Shown here piece by piece: positions 11,729-21,793 of a DNA stretch of 64,000 nucleotides (positions are counted from its first letter, which is position 1; every line of letters starts with the position of its first letter). Where the stretch lies: positions 227,378,001 to 227,442,000 of the forward strand of contig NC_091247.1 of NCBI RefSeq assembly GCF_042477335.2, in the 5' to 3' direction. The notes under the pieces are model-generated. The model saw only the letters and a program-made list of their open reading frames with translations. It searched no databases and was not told where the DNA came from. The translations under genes were made by a program, and so were the position numbers. The DNA comes from Ovis canadensis (taxonomy: Eukaryota > Chordata > Mammalia > Artiodactyla > Bovidae).

Positions 11729-12833
11729 ACCAGACCCCAAGGGGTGATCTGGACACACACGCCAGCCCCTCCCAGCTGGCCAGGATGTCCTGGGATGGAC
11801 AGGGGAGGTGGGTGAGCTGCAGTCAAATCAGACGGAGGCCTGGAGTCCAGGCTCCCATGCCCGGACATTCTCCAGGGCCTGGGGCTGCCCTGCTGAACCC
11901 TGTATCCATAGCTCCTATCCCCAAGGAGCCCTGAAACACACACTTGATGTGGCACCGTGTACGCAGAGCCAGCAGCCTGGCGGTGCGGGGTGGGAGACAG
12001 GGAAGTCACCGTATGCCCTGTTTTCTCCTCTGTAAAGTGGGAGTGAGGCCAGCCACCTCCCCAAGCCACTGCTGGGCTGCAGGAAAGTGATGAGGGGGGC
12101 GAACTTGAACTTGGGAGCTGTCCAGTGCCCCTCCTCCTGTGCTCACTGTCTGGGCTCTGATCCACAAGGTTGGCCAGGGTGAGGGGCCAGGCCGGGGTGA
12201 CTGGGTCACCCATGGCTCCTGTTACAGAGAGCAAACAATTCCTCTGAGCTGACAGGGGCCTTTCAGGGCTGGGCGGGCCAGGACCCGCACGCCTCCCAGC
12301 CTCCCAATGACACAGATAAGGAGAGATTCATGTCTAAGCCAGGCTTCATTCCAGGGATGGACAAACCAGTCTGCCACCTCTCAACCGGAGAAGCCTCACC
12401 TTTCCCCAGCGGTGGGGGAGGCCGGGGTCGTGCCGGATCTCCCCTGACCCTCCTCTGCCTCGCAGGTCTGGCTGGTGACACCAGGGCTCCGGGAGCTCAT
12501 TCAGGGCCTGTGGGGCTGATTGCCCTCAGACCCCTGTGCCCAAGAGGGAACTGGGCACCTAGCTGGCAGCGCGGGGCGACACTGGTTACACTCAGGGTGT
12601 AAATCAGTCCTGCCCCCACTTCCTGCCACCCTTGGGTGGGAAAAGTGGCCACTCACTCTATAAACCTCCCCCGGAGGTCAGGAATGGGTCCCTCATCAGG
12701 GAACCGGCCTCACGGATCTTGAAGTGGAAAGCAGCCAGGGTGGGAGGGTGAGCCGAGTCTGTCTCCGTGTCTGTGGGGCTGGGTGCCTCGGCCCAGGCAC
12801 TTGCCCTCTCTGTGCTCTAGAGCCTCAGCTGAA
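11729..12833. other. Intergenic, GC-rich, no gene seen
   Basis: Single-copy by eye. The open frames here are GC-driven and carry no domain. Confidence 0.5.
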
Positions 12834-13475
12834 GGGCTTCCCTGGCGGTCCAGGGGTTAGGAATCCATCTGCCGGGATGAAACTGGAGCCTATTATACAG
12901 AGTGAAGTAAGTCAGAAAGAAAAACACCAATACAGTATATTAACGCATATCTATGGAATTTAGAAAGATGGTAACGATGATGACCCCCTATGAGAGACAG
13001 CAAAAGAGACACAGATGTCAAGAACAGACTTTTGGACTCTGTGGGAGAAGGCAAGGGTGGGATGATTTGAGAGAATAGCATTGAAAAATGTATATTACCA
13101 TATGTGAAATAGATCGCCAGCCCAGGGTCAATGCATGAGACAGAGTGCTCAGGGCTGGTGCACTGGGATGACCCTGAGGGATGGGAGGGGAGGGATGTGG
13201 GAGGGGGTTCAGGATGGGGGACACATGTACACCCAAGGCTGAGTCATGTCAGTGTATGGCAAAAAGCACCACAATATTGTAAAGTAATTAGCCTCCACTT
13301 AAAATGAATAAATTAAAAAAAAAACAAAGAATCCACCTGCCAATGCAGGGGACACGGGTTTGATCTCTGGTCTGGGAACTAAGATCCCACGTGTCACGGA
13401 ACAACTAAGCCCGTGCGCCACAGCTACTGGGGCTCACAGGAAGCCACCCCAGTGAGAGGCCCACTCACCGCACCT
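12834..13475 (+). mobile_element. CHR SINE split by an L1 tail
   Basis: The CHR head (12834-12876) and body (13325-13475) are separated by an L1 3' UTR (12877-13324) that ends in poly-A. The last CHR bases before the L1 (GGAATCCATCTGCC) reappear after it as AGAATCCACCTGCC: an aged target duplication. Confidence 0.85.
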
Positions 13476-13877
13476 AGAGAGTGGCCCCACTCACCAGCGC
13501 CTGAGGCCACCCTTGATTTCCCCTCTTATCCACACCTGACCCCCAGCCTACCAGCAACATCCTCTTGGCTCAGCCTTCATCAGTCCCCGCTGCCTCCGCT
13601 GACCCCAGCTGCCCCACGTTGCCACGGCTCCTTCCCAAGGGCGTCCGGTGTGAACCAAGATGAACTTGGCACCTTGGAAGAGCCACGCTCTTCTACTTAC
13701 ATTCATTAAATAATTTTTTTAATATATTTAAAAGTTTGATTTTCATTAAATAAAAAACAAAACCAGATTATGCCAAATTCTAAGAAGAATTGAAAATGCT
13801 GGTTTCCCCCCACCCTCCTTGCTGCCTTTATTCTTTTTTCTTTTTCTTTCTTTTTAAATGGAACAATAGTTGATTGA

Positions 13878-14090
13878 AGGGCTTCCCAGGTGTCTCAGGG
13901 CTGAAGAATCTGCCTGCCAATACAGGAGATGAGGGTTCAATCCCTGGGTCAGGAAGATCCCCTGGAGAAGGAAATGGCAACCCACTCCAGTATTCTTGCC
14001 TGGAGAATCCCATGGACAGAGGAACCTGGGAGGCTACAGTCCACGGAGTCACAAAGAGTCAGACACGATTTAGCAACCAAACAACGACAA
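13878..14090 (+). mobile_element. Bov-tA SINE
   Basis: Full copy from GGGCTTCCCAGGTGTCTCAG to AGTCAGACACGATTTAGC. Confidence 0.9.
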
Positions 14091-14959
14091 TAATTCATTG
14101 ACAGACTAGACAGTCTCTGCTGTGTAGTGAAGTGCATTTGAAAATTCTTTCACTTATTCACTCATCAAACATTGATGGGCATGTGCCCCGTCCAGGGCCT
14201 GGGAGTCACTGTAACAAAGAAGATTCTATCACAGTCCAGGAGGGGCTCTTAATCTGGGGCTTGAGGGAGCAAGACACACCACTGGCATGATGTCATCCTA
14301 GTAGCTACACCATGTGCCATGGAAGGAAGACTTCCTGGAGGAGGAGGGATTCGGGCCAGGTCTCCACGGAGAAGCATGGAACACAGTGACCAGGCAGTGG
14401 GCAGAGCAGGTGCAAAGGCCTTTGGACAGCGATCTGAGGGCAGCAGTTAAGATTGGCCTTGAGGAAGCATCAGTTGTTGGTATCAAAGTTGGGGAACACA
14501 GCCAAAGCCCTCATCTTTGGAGTCACACAGGGCGAGAGAGTGCGTGGGGAGCTTGGGGACTTGCCAGGGTCCCGTGGGGCTGGTGCTTGGGCTGCAGGGG
14601 GAGAGGGACAGCCAAGAGGTGGGAGGGAGCCACCACTGGCCACGCAAGGGCCTTGGAGGCCGGGGTAAGAAGCAGGGGCTTTATCCTGAGGAGGGCCAAG
14701 GGCAAAACCGCAGAAGGGTTTTACATGAGGAAGTGACATCAGATTTGCACTTTAGAAATGTCACTCTGGTTTCTGAGTAAGAGGAGACAAAGGAAGAGGC
14801 GGGCCTGTGCAGTGGTTAGGCCATCCAAGCTGGGGCCCTGTGATGACATGGCTTTAAAATTCGCTCCCTACTTCCTACCTGGGGGCCACTGGGCATGTCC
14901 ATCTCTCCTTCACAGGAGCATCAGGCACTGTGCTGGAGTAAAAGAGCTTACAGTCTAGT
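14091..14959. other. Intergenic, no gene seen
   Basis: Apparently single-copy. The frames at 14314-14736 on both strands overlap and show no domain. Confidence 0.45.
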
Positions 14960-15120
14960 GGGCAATTAGTCAACCTCTTTGAGCCTCAGTTTCATCATCT
15001 GTAAAATGGGGGTGGGGGTAATATTCATACCTGCTTCCGGACTGGATGTGATCAATGAGTTAATATGCGTAAAATGCTCAGTAGAGTCCCTGATACGTAA
15101 GGGCAATTGTTATTATATTA
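14960..15120 (-). mobile_element. MIR SINE
   Basis: TTTGAGCCTCAGTTTCATC, TCTGTAAAATGGGG and GAGTTAATATGCGTAAAATGC are diagnostic MIR blocks in reverse. Confidence 0.8.
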
Positions 15121-15175
15121 CTAGCCCAGGCAGGAGGGCATAGACAGAGCCAAGTGTGTGTGTCACAGGACTCAC

Positions 15176-15372
15176 CATTCACTGGAGTCCTAAGAGCTCA
15201 GTTGGTAAAGAATCCACCTGCAATGCAGGAGACCCCGGTTCGATTCCTGGGTTGGGAAGGGCCCCTGGAGAAGGGAAAGGCTCCCCACTCCAGTATTCTG
15301 GCCTGGAGAATTCCAAGGACTGAATATTCCATGGGGTCGCAAAGAGTCGGGCACAACTGAGCAACTTTCACA
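15176..15372 (+). mobile_element. Bov-tA SINE
   Basis: Head AGAGCTCAGTTGGTAAAGAA, end GGTCGCAAAGAGTCGGGC. Confidence 0.9.
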
Positions 15373-15714
15373 TATCACGTAAGCCCTAGTATCTCAGAAT
15401 GTGACTGGAACTGGGCAGGGCGTTTAAAGAGGTGGGAAGGTCAGATGAGGTCATTAGGGTGGGCCCTAAGTCAGCATGACAGACACCCTTAGAAGAAGCG
15501 GAGCTTAGGACCCGGACGTGCAGAGGGGGCCGTGTGAGGACGCAGGTGGCCCCCTGCGAGCAGGGCAGAGAAGCTCAGAAGCAACCAGTCCTGCTGGGCC
15601 CCCGGTCACAGACCCCAGGCTCCCGAGCTTTGCGAAACTGAGTTTCTGTCCTTGAAGTCCCGCATCCCACCTCACCCCAGCCTGTGCTGTTTGTTGTGGC
15701 AGCCTTAGCAGAGT

Positions 15715-15828
15715 ATAGAGAAGGAAAGGGCGCCCCGCCCCGGCGCTGCTGCCTGGAAGATTCCATGGACAGACGCTACATTCCACGGGGTCGCAGAGCC
15801 GGACACAACTGGGTGACTGACACTTTAG
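15715..15828 (+). mobile_element. Bov-tA SINE, 3' part
   Basis: GATTCCATGGACAGACGC and GGGTCGCAGAGCCGGACAC; the head is missing. Confidence 0.7.
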
Positions 15829-15954
15829 CAAGGTAGCGCCGTGAGCCGGCAGGGAGGCAAAACCAGCAGGGAGAGGTGGATTGAGCCGCGAGGGACACTG
15901 GCGTGCCCGCACATAGTAGGCACTCAGTAGGAAGTGCCTGTAGAGTAAGGCTGG

Positions 15955-16112
15955 ATCCTGGAGAAGGAAATGGCAACCCACTCCAGTACCCTTGCCTGGA
16001 AAATTCCATGGATGCGGGAGCCTGGTAGGCTACAGTCCATGGGGTCGAAAAGAGTCGGACACGACTGAGCTACCGAACTGAACTGAAGCAACTAACACAC
16101 ACACACACACAA
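15955..16112 (+). mobile_element. Bov-tA SINE, 3' part, with (AC)n
   Basis: CTGGAGAAGGAAATGGCAAC to GACACGACTGAGCTACC, followed by an (AC)n microsatellite at 16095-16110. Confidence 0.85.
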
Positions 16113-16829
16113 GGTTGGCTCCTGCGTGTGTGAGACTGAAAGGGAAGCCTTCGGTGGCCTCAAGGAGGCAGGTCTCACCTCACAGGGCCGGGTGAGCACG
16201 AAGGGCTGGAGGGTCTACCTCCAACACCGGCCAGCTCCCCAGTCACTGAGTTCACCCCAGACCGCACTTTGTGCCTCTGCGATGCTAGCGGGCACCTTGA
16301 GTCCTCCCGGTTTACTAAAAAAGAACTAAAGCTTTGAATAGAACAGGCACTGCCTCTGAGGACCAGAGCCACGGCCCTTCAGGGCCCCCCTGGGGATGCT
16401 CTGCAGGGTGTGGTGTTGGAGGTGGGGGCGTGGAGTTGGAGAGAGGGACAGGGCTGCTGAGAGCAACTTGGAGCTGGCGGTAGATGGGTGAACTGCTTTG
16501 AAAGTGAGTAAATCTCCATGCATGGAGAAACTTGTCTTCCAGAACCCCACAGAGGCAGCCAAGACCAAGCACTTGCTGGGGCGGTGGTGAGGATGGCCCC
16601 TCACTTCTCTGACATCAAAGAAAAGAGTCGTGAAAACCAATTCCGGCCTCTCTGGCCCTTGGAGAAACATTTCTGGGTCAAGAATTTGCAGCCTATAAAT
16701 TCCCCGTGTTTGAGATTCAGAGGAGGCCTGTACAGGGCTGGGTTTGTATAACCTTTCCCATCACACGACTTCCTGCTCCACGGCCTCCCAGCAAGCACGT
16801 AGTCTAGGCCAGGGTTCAGAAAGATGGTC
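16113..16829. other. Intergenic, no gene seen
   Basis: Mixed single-copy sequence with short frames only. Confidence 0.45.
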
Positions 16830-17070
16830 TGATGGATTGCGATACACGGACAGATTTAAAGACAGGTGGAACTAACATAGTGCTGTAGTCAATGATACTT
16901 AAAAAAAAAAAAAAAACCAACTAAATAAACAACAAAAAAACTCATAGAAAAAGAGATCAAATTTGTAGTTACCAGAGGTGGGAAATAGGGCAAGTGGGAG
17001 CTGGATGAATGAAGGCAGTCAAAAGCCACCAACTTCCAGTTACAAGATGCGTAAGTACTAGGGTTTTAAC
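16830..17070 (+). mobile_element. Old L1 3' UTR fragment
   Basis: AAACTCATAGAAAAAGAGATC and GTAGTTACCAGAGGTGGG are the L1M-type tail; an A run at 16901-16915 precedes it. Confidence 0.55.
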
Positions 17071-17079
17071 CTACAGCAT

Positions 17080-17276
17080 GTTCAGTCGCTAAGTCGTGTC
17101 CGGCTCTTTGCAACCCCATAGACTGTAGCCCACCAGGCTCCTCTGCCCATTTGCATTTTCCAGGCAAGAATACCAGAGTGGGTTGCCTGGGTTGCCATGC
17201 CCTCCTCCAGGGGATTTTCCTGACTCAGGGATCAAACCCACACCTTCCTGCATTGGCGGGCACGGGGAAGCCCAGT
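17080..17276 (-). mobile_element. Bov-tA SINE
   Basis: GTTCAGTCGCTAAGTCGTG to GGCGGGCACGGGGAAGCCC. Confidence 0.85.
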
Positions 17277-18519
17277 ATGCCAATTATCTCAATAAAACTT
17301 GAAGTAAAAAAATTGTCAGACAGAAGGCCAGGTCCTGGAACTGGCCTGATCAAAAGTGGATTTTTTTTTTTTCTTAGTCTTGAAAGATTTTATAAAGAAT
17401 ACTTTAAATAATTGGCATGATGGTTTAATACTTTAAAAACATCGACAAATTCTTGAAAAACTACAAATTTCCATTATGTAAAACAATTCTAAGTCCTTGT
17501 AATACAAAATGTTTGGATAATATCTCTGAATTGCTCTTACAGTCAAATTGTGTTTTTGCTTTCTGAGAGGCTCCATACGTTTCACTCTTCAAAGGAGAAA
17601 TTTTTTAAAAATTGGTATTTGCCAAAAAAATTTTGGGGGGACGTCCACGTGGGCACTTGGGCTTTAGCAAGAGGATGCTGGCAGGTGTCCAGTACTCTTT
17701 GTCACCAGTTTCCCTCCACTGACACCAGCGTGAGTGTCTCCCAGGCAAATCTGCCACCGTGACTCAAATCTCCTGAACTTTTTCCCTCTTCAGAGTCTGC
17801 CAGACAAAAGTCAGCATCTTTGAAGTGGAAACTTGTTTATAAATCCAAAACATTTTTTCTTTGCAGAACATTTTTGAGCCTTAGCAGATTATTATTTTAA
17901 CTTTTCCCCCCAAATATTTTCTCCATATTTGGGCAAGGCAAGAGACCAGGGACTCTTGGATCGTCTTTTTCATAAGAAACTGTAGTGTCTCGGAAAACGC
18001 AGTAGGTTCCTGGGCCTTCTCTCTTTCTCACGGGGGTTTCTGGGTTTCAACTTCTGCTCTGCTGGCCTCTGACAAACTCCGTCCACACACCTTTGCTGGA
18101 CAAGAAATGTCAGTCCATAAAAATTCCTGGAGGAACACCCCACCCTTTGCTCAACAGTTCTTTCTCTCGGGCGTTTCCTGTTCCCTGGAGATAAGGATCT
18201 GTTCTCCTACTTCTTGGCAGGTCAGAGCTGAGAGGCCATCAAACCCCCACCCCGTTTTACAGAGAAGAAGCTGAGATGTCGGGAGAGGGACGATGCGTTT
18301 GTGCCTCGAGAAGAGAATCTTTTTCTCCCAACACTTGCACTTTGAAAAATTTCAAATCTGTAGAAGCATTTCAGGAAGAGTGCAGTGAATATCTGTACTG
18401 ACCAGCTGCTGACGGCACACTACATTTGCTCTGTCTGTTCCTTTCTGTTTCTCCTTAAATATGTGTGTTTCAGCTATCGTGGCACTTCGCCCACAAGAAC
18501 CCAGCACGTGTCTCCCTCT
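17277..18519. other. Intergenic, AT-rich, single-copy
   Basis: The longest stretch before UPK3A in which I see no young repeat. No gene or exon is supported. Confidence 0.5.
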
Positions 18520-18852
18520 GTGCTGGGTGCTCAGTTGCTCAGTGAAGTCCGACTCTTTGTGACCCCATGGACTGTACCCTGCCAGGCTCCTCTGTCCATG
18601 GGGATTCTCCAGGCCAGAATACTGGACTGGGTTGCCATTTCCTCCTCCAGGGGATCTTCCCAACCCAGGGATTGAACCCAGGTCTCCTGCATTGCAGGCA
18701 GATTCTTTACCGTCTGAGCCACTAGGGAAGCCCATGTATACTGGAGTGGGTAGCCTATCCCTTCTCCAGGGGATCTTCCCGACCCAGGAATCAAACGGGG
18801 GTCTCCTGCATTGCAGGCAGATTCTTTATCAGCTGCGCTACTAGGGAAGCCT
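18520..18852 (-). mobile_element. Bov-tA SINE dimer
   Basis: A full reverse copy (18520-18735) is followed directly by a second head region (18736-18852). Each ends in its own GGGAAGCC. Confidence 0.85.
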
Positions 18853-19019
18853 GTGTCTCCCTCTACAGAACCACAATCCAGGAAATTAGTGTGTGATCAA
18901 TGTCATTATCCAATACACATGCCGTCACTCAAGCTTCTCTCCTTGTCGTGCTAACGGCCGTAGTGCTCATTAGAGCCTGTTTCTCGGGTTGTGTGTGTGT
19001 GTGTGCTTCTGTTCTGCCG

Positions 19020-19127
19020 CCCTCACTCAGCATGTGGGCTCCTAGTATCCCCCACCCCAGCAGGAAGCTCGTGCCCCTCGCAGTGGGAGCTTGGTGCCTT
19101 AACCACTGGACTGCCAGGGAAGTCCCA
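19020..19127 (-). mobile_element. CHR-type SINE remnant
   Basis: Ends CTTAACCACTGGACTGCCAG GGAAGTCCC. A (GT)n run at 18990-19005 lies just before it. Confidence 0.6.
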
Positions 19128-19447
19128 GAATGTCTGCGTTTTGACTCAGGAGTTCGTCAAGGGTCACTCAGTTCACTTAGCTGTTACGTCTCTTTCAAGC
19201 TACAGTGATTCTCAGCCTTTTGCTTTGCTGTTTCGTTTTTGCTTTTGCCTTTTATGACATTTTCAGAGCATCCAGACCAGTTGGTTTGCAGAAAGTCCCT
19301 CAATTTGAATATGTCTGATTGTTTGCTATAGATTTGACTTCAGTTGGACTTTTTGGTCAAGAAATCCCAAGCTGATGCTGAGCCCTTCCCAGAGCCACGA
19401 TGCCAGCAAGCACATGAGGTCAGTCCCTCCCATACTGGTGACCTTAG

Positions 19448-19765
19448 TGAAAGTGGAAGGCGCTCAGTCGTGTCCAACGCTTGGCGACCCCATGGATTAT
19501 CCAGTCCATGGGATTCTCCAGGCCAGAATACTGGAGTGGGGAGCTTTTCCCTTCTCCAGGGGAATCTTCCCAACCCAGGGATTGAACCCAAGTCTCCCGC
19601 ATTGCGGGTGGATTCTTTCCCAGGGGAGCCACAAGGGAAGCCCAAGAATACTGGAGTGGGTAGCCTGTCCCTTCTCCAGGGGATCTTCCCAACCCAGGAA
19701 TCGAACTGGGGTCTCCTGCATTGCAGGTGGATTCTTTACCGGCTGAGCTACCAAGGAAGTCTTAT
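19448..19765 (-). mobile_element. Bov-tA SINE dimer
   Basis: Same build as the dimer at 18520: a full copy (to 19645) plus a second head (19646-19765). Confidence 0.85.
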
Positions 19766-19869
19766 TGGTGACATTAAGTCTTATTATTTTGTTAAGCTGG
19801 TGTCCTTAGATTTCTTCGTTTCTTTCTCCCTAAAAATATTGGACCCTATGGTTTTAACATCTGTTTTTT

Positions 19870-19985
19870 CTTTTTGGCCATGCTGCGTAGCTTGTGGGAT
19901 CTTAGTTCCCTAACCAGGCATTGAACCTAGGGCCTCGACAATGAGAGCGCAGAGTTCTAACCACTGAACCACCAAGAAATTCCCT
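19870..19985 (-). mobile_element. CHR-type SINE
   Basis: GTGGGATCTTAGTTCCCTAAC to CTAACCACTGAACCACCAAG. Confidence 0.75.
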
Positions 19986-20132
19986 AACATCTTTTGAGAT
20001 GATTCTTTCTTGAATCATCTATTTCCAGGATGGCTGTAAAATAGCGATTTTTGGTTTTGTCATTCCCTCCCCTTTTATTCACTGGTGTTCTTCTTTGAAG
20101 AAGAATTTTCCCTTCTCCTTTAAAATACTTTT

Positions 20133-20265
20133 TAGGACTTCCCTGACGGTCCAGCGTTTAAGACTCCATGCTTCTGATGCAGGGGGTACAAGTTTGATCC
20201 CTGGTCAGGGAACTAAGATCCCACACGTGGCACAGCACCCCCCCACACACACCAAAAGAAAAGTC
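20133..20265 (+). mobile_element. CHR-type SINE
   Basis: GGACTTCCCTGACGGTCCAG to AACTAAGATCCCACACG. Confidence 0.8.
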
Positions 20266-21581
20266 TTAAAATACTTTTGAAAGTATCAGTACTGATGGAT
20301 TTGTATTTTATCCAATGGACTAAGTGTGTTGCTTTTATTATTGATTTTGTGCTCAAGCCCCCTCCCAATCTGGCCGCTGGGAGCCCTTTCAAGATCCTTC
20401 TGTCCTTTCCCATCATTCTTCAAGAGCATCTTTACTTTCTAGGCTCCTCTGGACTTTCCCTGTCTCAGTCCTGGAGCAGCCATGTCTCCAGGGTCCCCGG
20501 TGCCATTCACTGGGGGGTGGAGTTTGGGGTCTAGGCAAGTTCCTTGCAGCTGGCTGTCATTCCCTCTGGGCCCTCTCAGGAGGCAGAGCTCAGGAGTCAT
20601 TCTGTTACTGTGCCATAACACAATTACTAATTGAGAACACCACAGAGTTCTTCTCTTCCCCCCACTCCAAATCTCCCTCATCCTAAGGTGAGAACCCAGG
20701 TCCTGACAACACCAGTCCCAGGGGACCCCAAAGTTGCTTCCCAAATGTCCTGCCTCCCACCCCACCACTGCCTCACAAGCAAGGACCAGAGTCTGTTTGT
20801 CCTTAGAGGACTCTCCACCAAGGGATTGCAGGCAAAGTCCCTCAGATACAGCCCTTTTCTTCAAGTGGTTATGTCATCAATATCATACACAGATCACTAG
20901 TTCCTGTTGGATTCCAACTTACATTTTCCTCCATCCTTTTGCTTTTATTTTTTACATGTAAAATCTAATATTTAGGGTGTACTGGGTGACGTGCACGGTT
21001 CCTGACTCTAGAGGGAACGCTATGGTCCACGTGATGACCCCAACACTACTGTCAAAAGCCACCCCCCCGCCCCCACGAAGCAGGCTTAAAACTCTTCTCC
21101 ATTCCTTTTGAAACAGCCCTGGGCTGGGTGGGAGGACTCCTGTGCTCCGTCAGCCTCAGGCCCACCGGCAGCCTTGGCAAGTCCCTGGCCTCCCCAGACC
21201 TTGGCCCTGCACCTGTGAACTGAAAGAGTCACACCAGAGGTCTCCGGACAGCTCATGCCCCCAGGACTTCAAAGTTTCCACGACACCACTTTCACCCGTT
21301 AACCTGTTTCACCTTCACAAGAGCCCAGTACATGGCACAGAGAAGGGTTTCCATAAAGAGAATTCCATGGAGGAATTACGGGGCTCTTTACAGTATGGAA
21401 ACTGAGGCTCAGAGAGGGGCTGGTTTGCCCTCAAGGTCTCATTAGGTGAGAAACGCCCTGAAAACACCGCTCCATCCTCAGTACAAAGCGCTTTGGTCAG
21501 GGAACGCAAGGCGGTGGGGCGGGGAGGTTCAGTGGGGATGGATTTGTGCTTTGAGCACTTCGGTCCCGGGAAGCCGGGTTT
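20266..21581. other. Intergenic stretch upstream of UPK3A
   Basis: Single-copy by eye. It could hold upstream control elements of UPK3A, but no specific site can be argued. Confidence 0.45.
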
Positions 21582-21741
21582 ATGCAAATACCCTGCGAGG
21601 AGGCTGAGGATTGGCTGGCTCGGGTCGGGGCGGGGCGTGCCCTTGGCTCAGGGCCGACAGGTGCGCGCGGCGGCGGGACAGGCGCGGTCCAAGCTCGCCC
21701 CCTGGACCACCTTCCCGTCCTGTCGCAGCTTCTCCCAGGCG
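21582..21741 (+). promoter_or_regulatory. UPK3A: UPK3A proximal promoter and 5' UTR
   Basis: The stretch before the ATG is GC-rich and lacks a TATA box near a plausible start. It holds an octamer ATGCAAAT (21582-21589), an inverted CCAAT box ATTGG (21610-21614) and a GC box GGGGCGGGG (21627-21635), then a CpG-rich GTGCGCGCGGCGGCG stretch. The motifs are seen; their use is inferred. The exact transcription start cannot be placed. Confidence 0.6.
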
Positions 21742-21793
21742 ATGCCTCCGCTCTGGGTAGTGCTGGCCCTGGGCTGCCTGCGACTTGGCTCCG
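21742..21793 (+). CDS. UPK3A: UPK3A coding exon 1 (signal peptide)
   Basis: Starts at the ATG after TCCCAGGCG and ends at CCG|GTAAGC. It encodes residues 1-17 plus the first base of codon 18. An upstream in-frame extension exists, but the conserved start MPPLW and the signal peptide fix this ATG. Confidence 0.95.

Noticed and set aside
18520-19765. CRISPR-like or satellite array
   Set aside because: The repeated units are dispersed SINE copies with uneven spacing, in a vertebrate genome.
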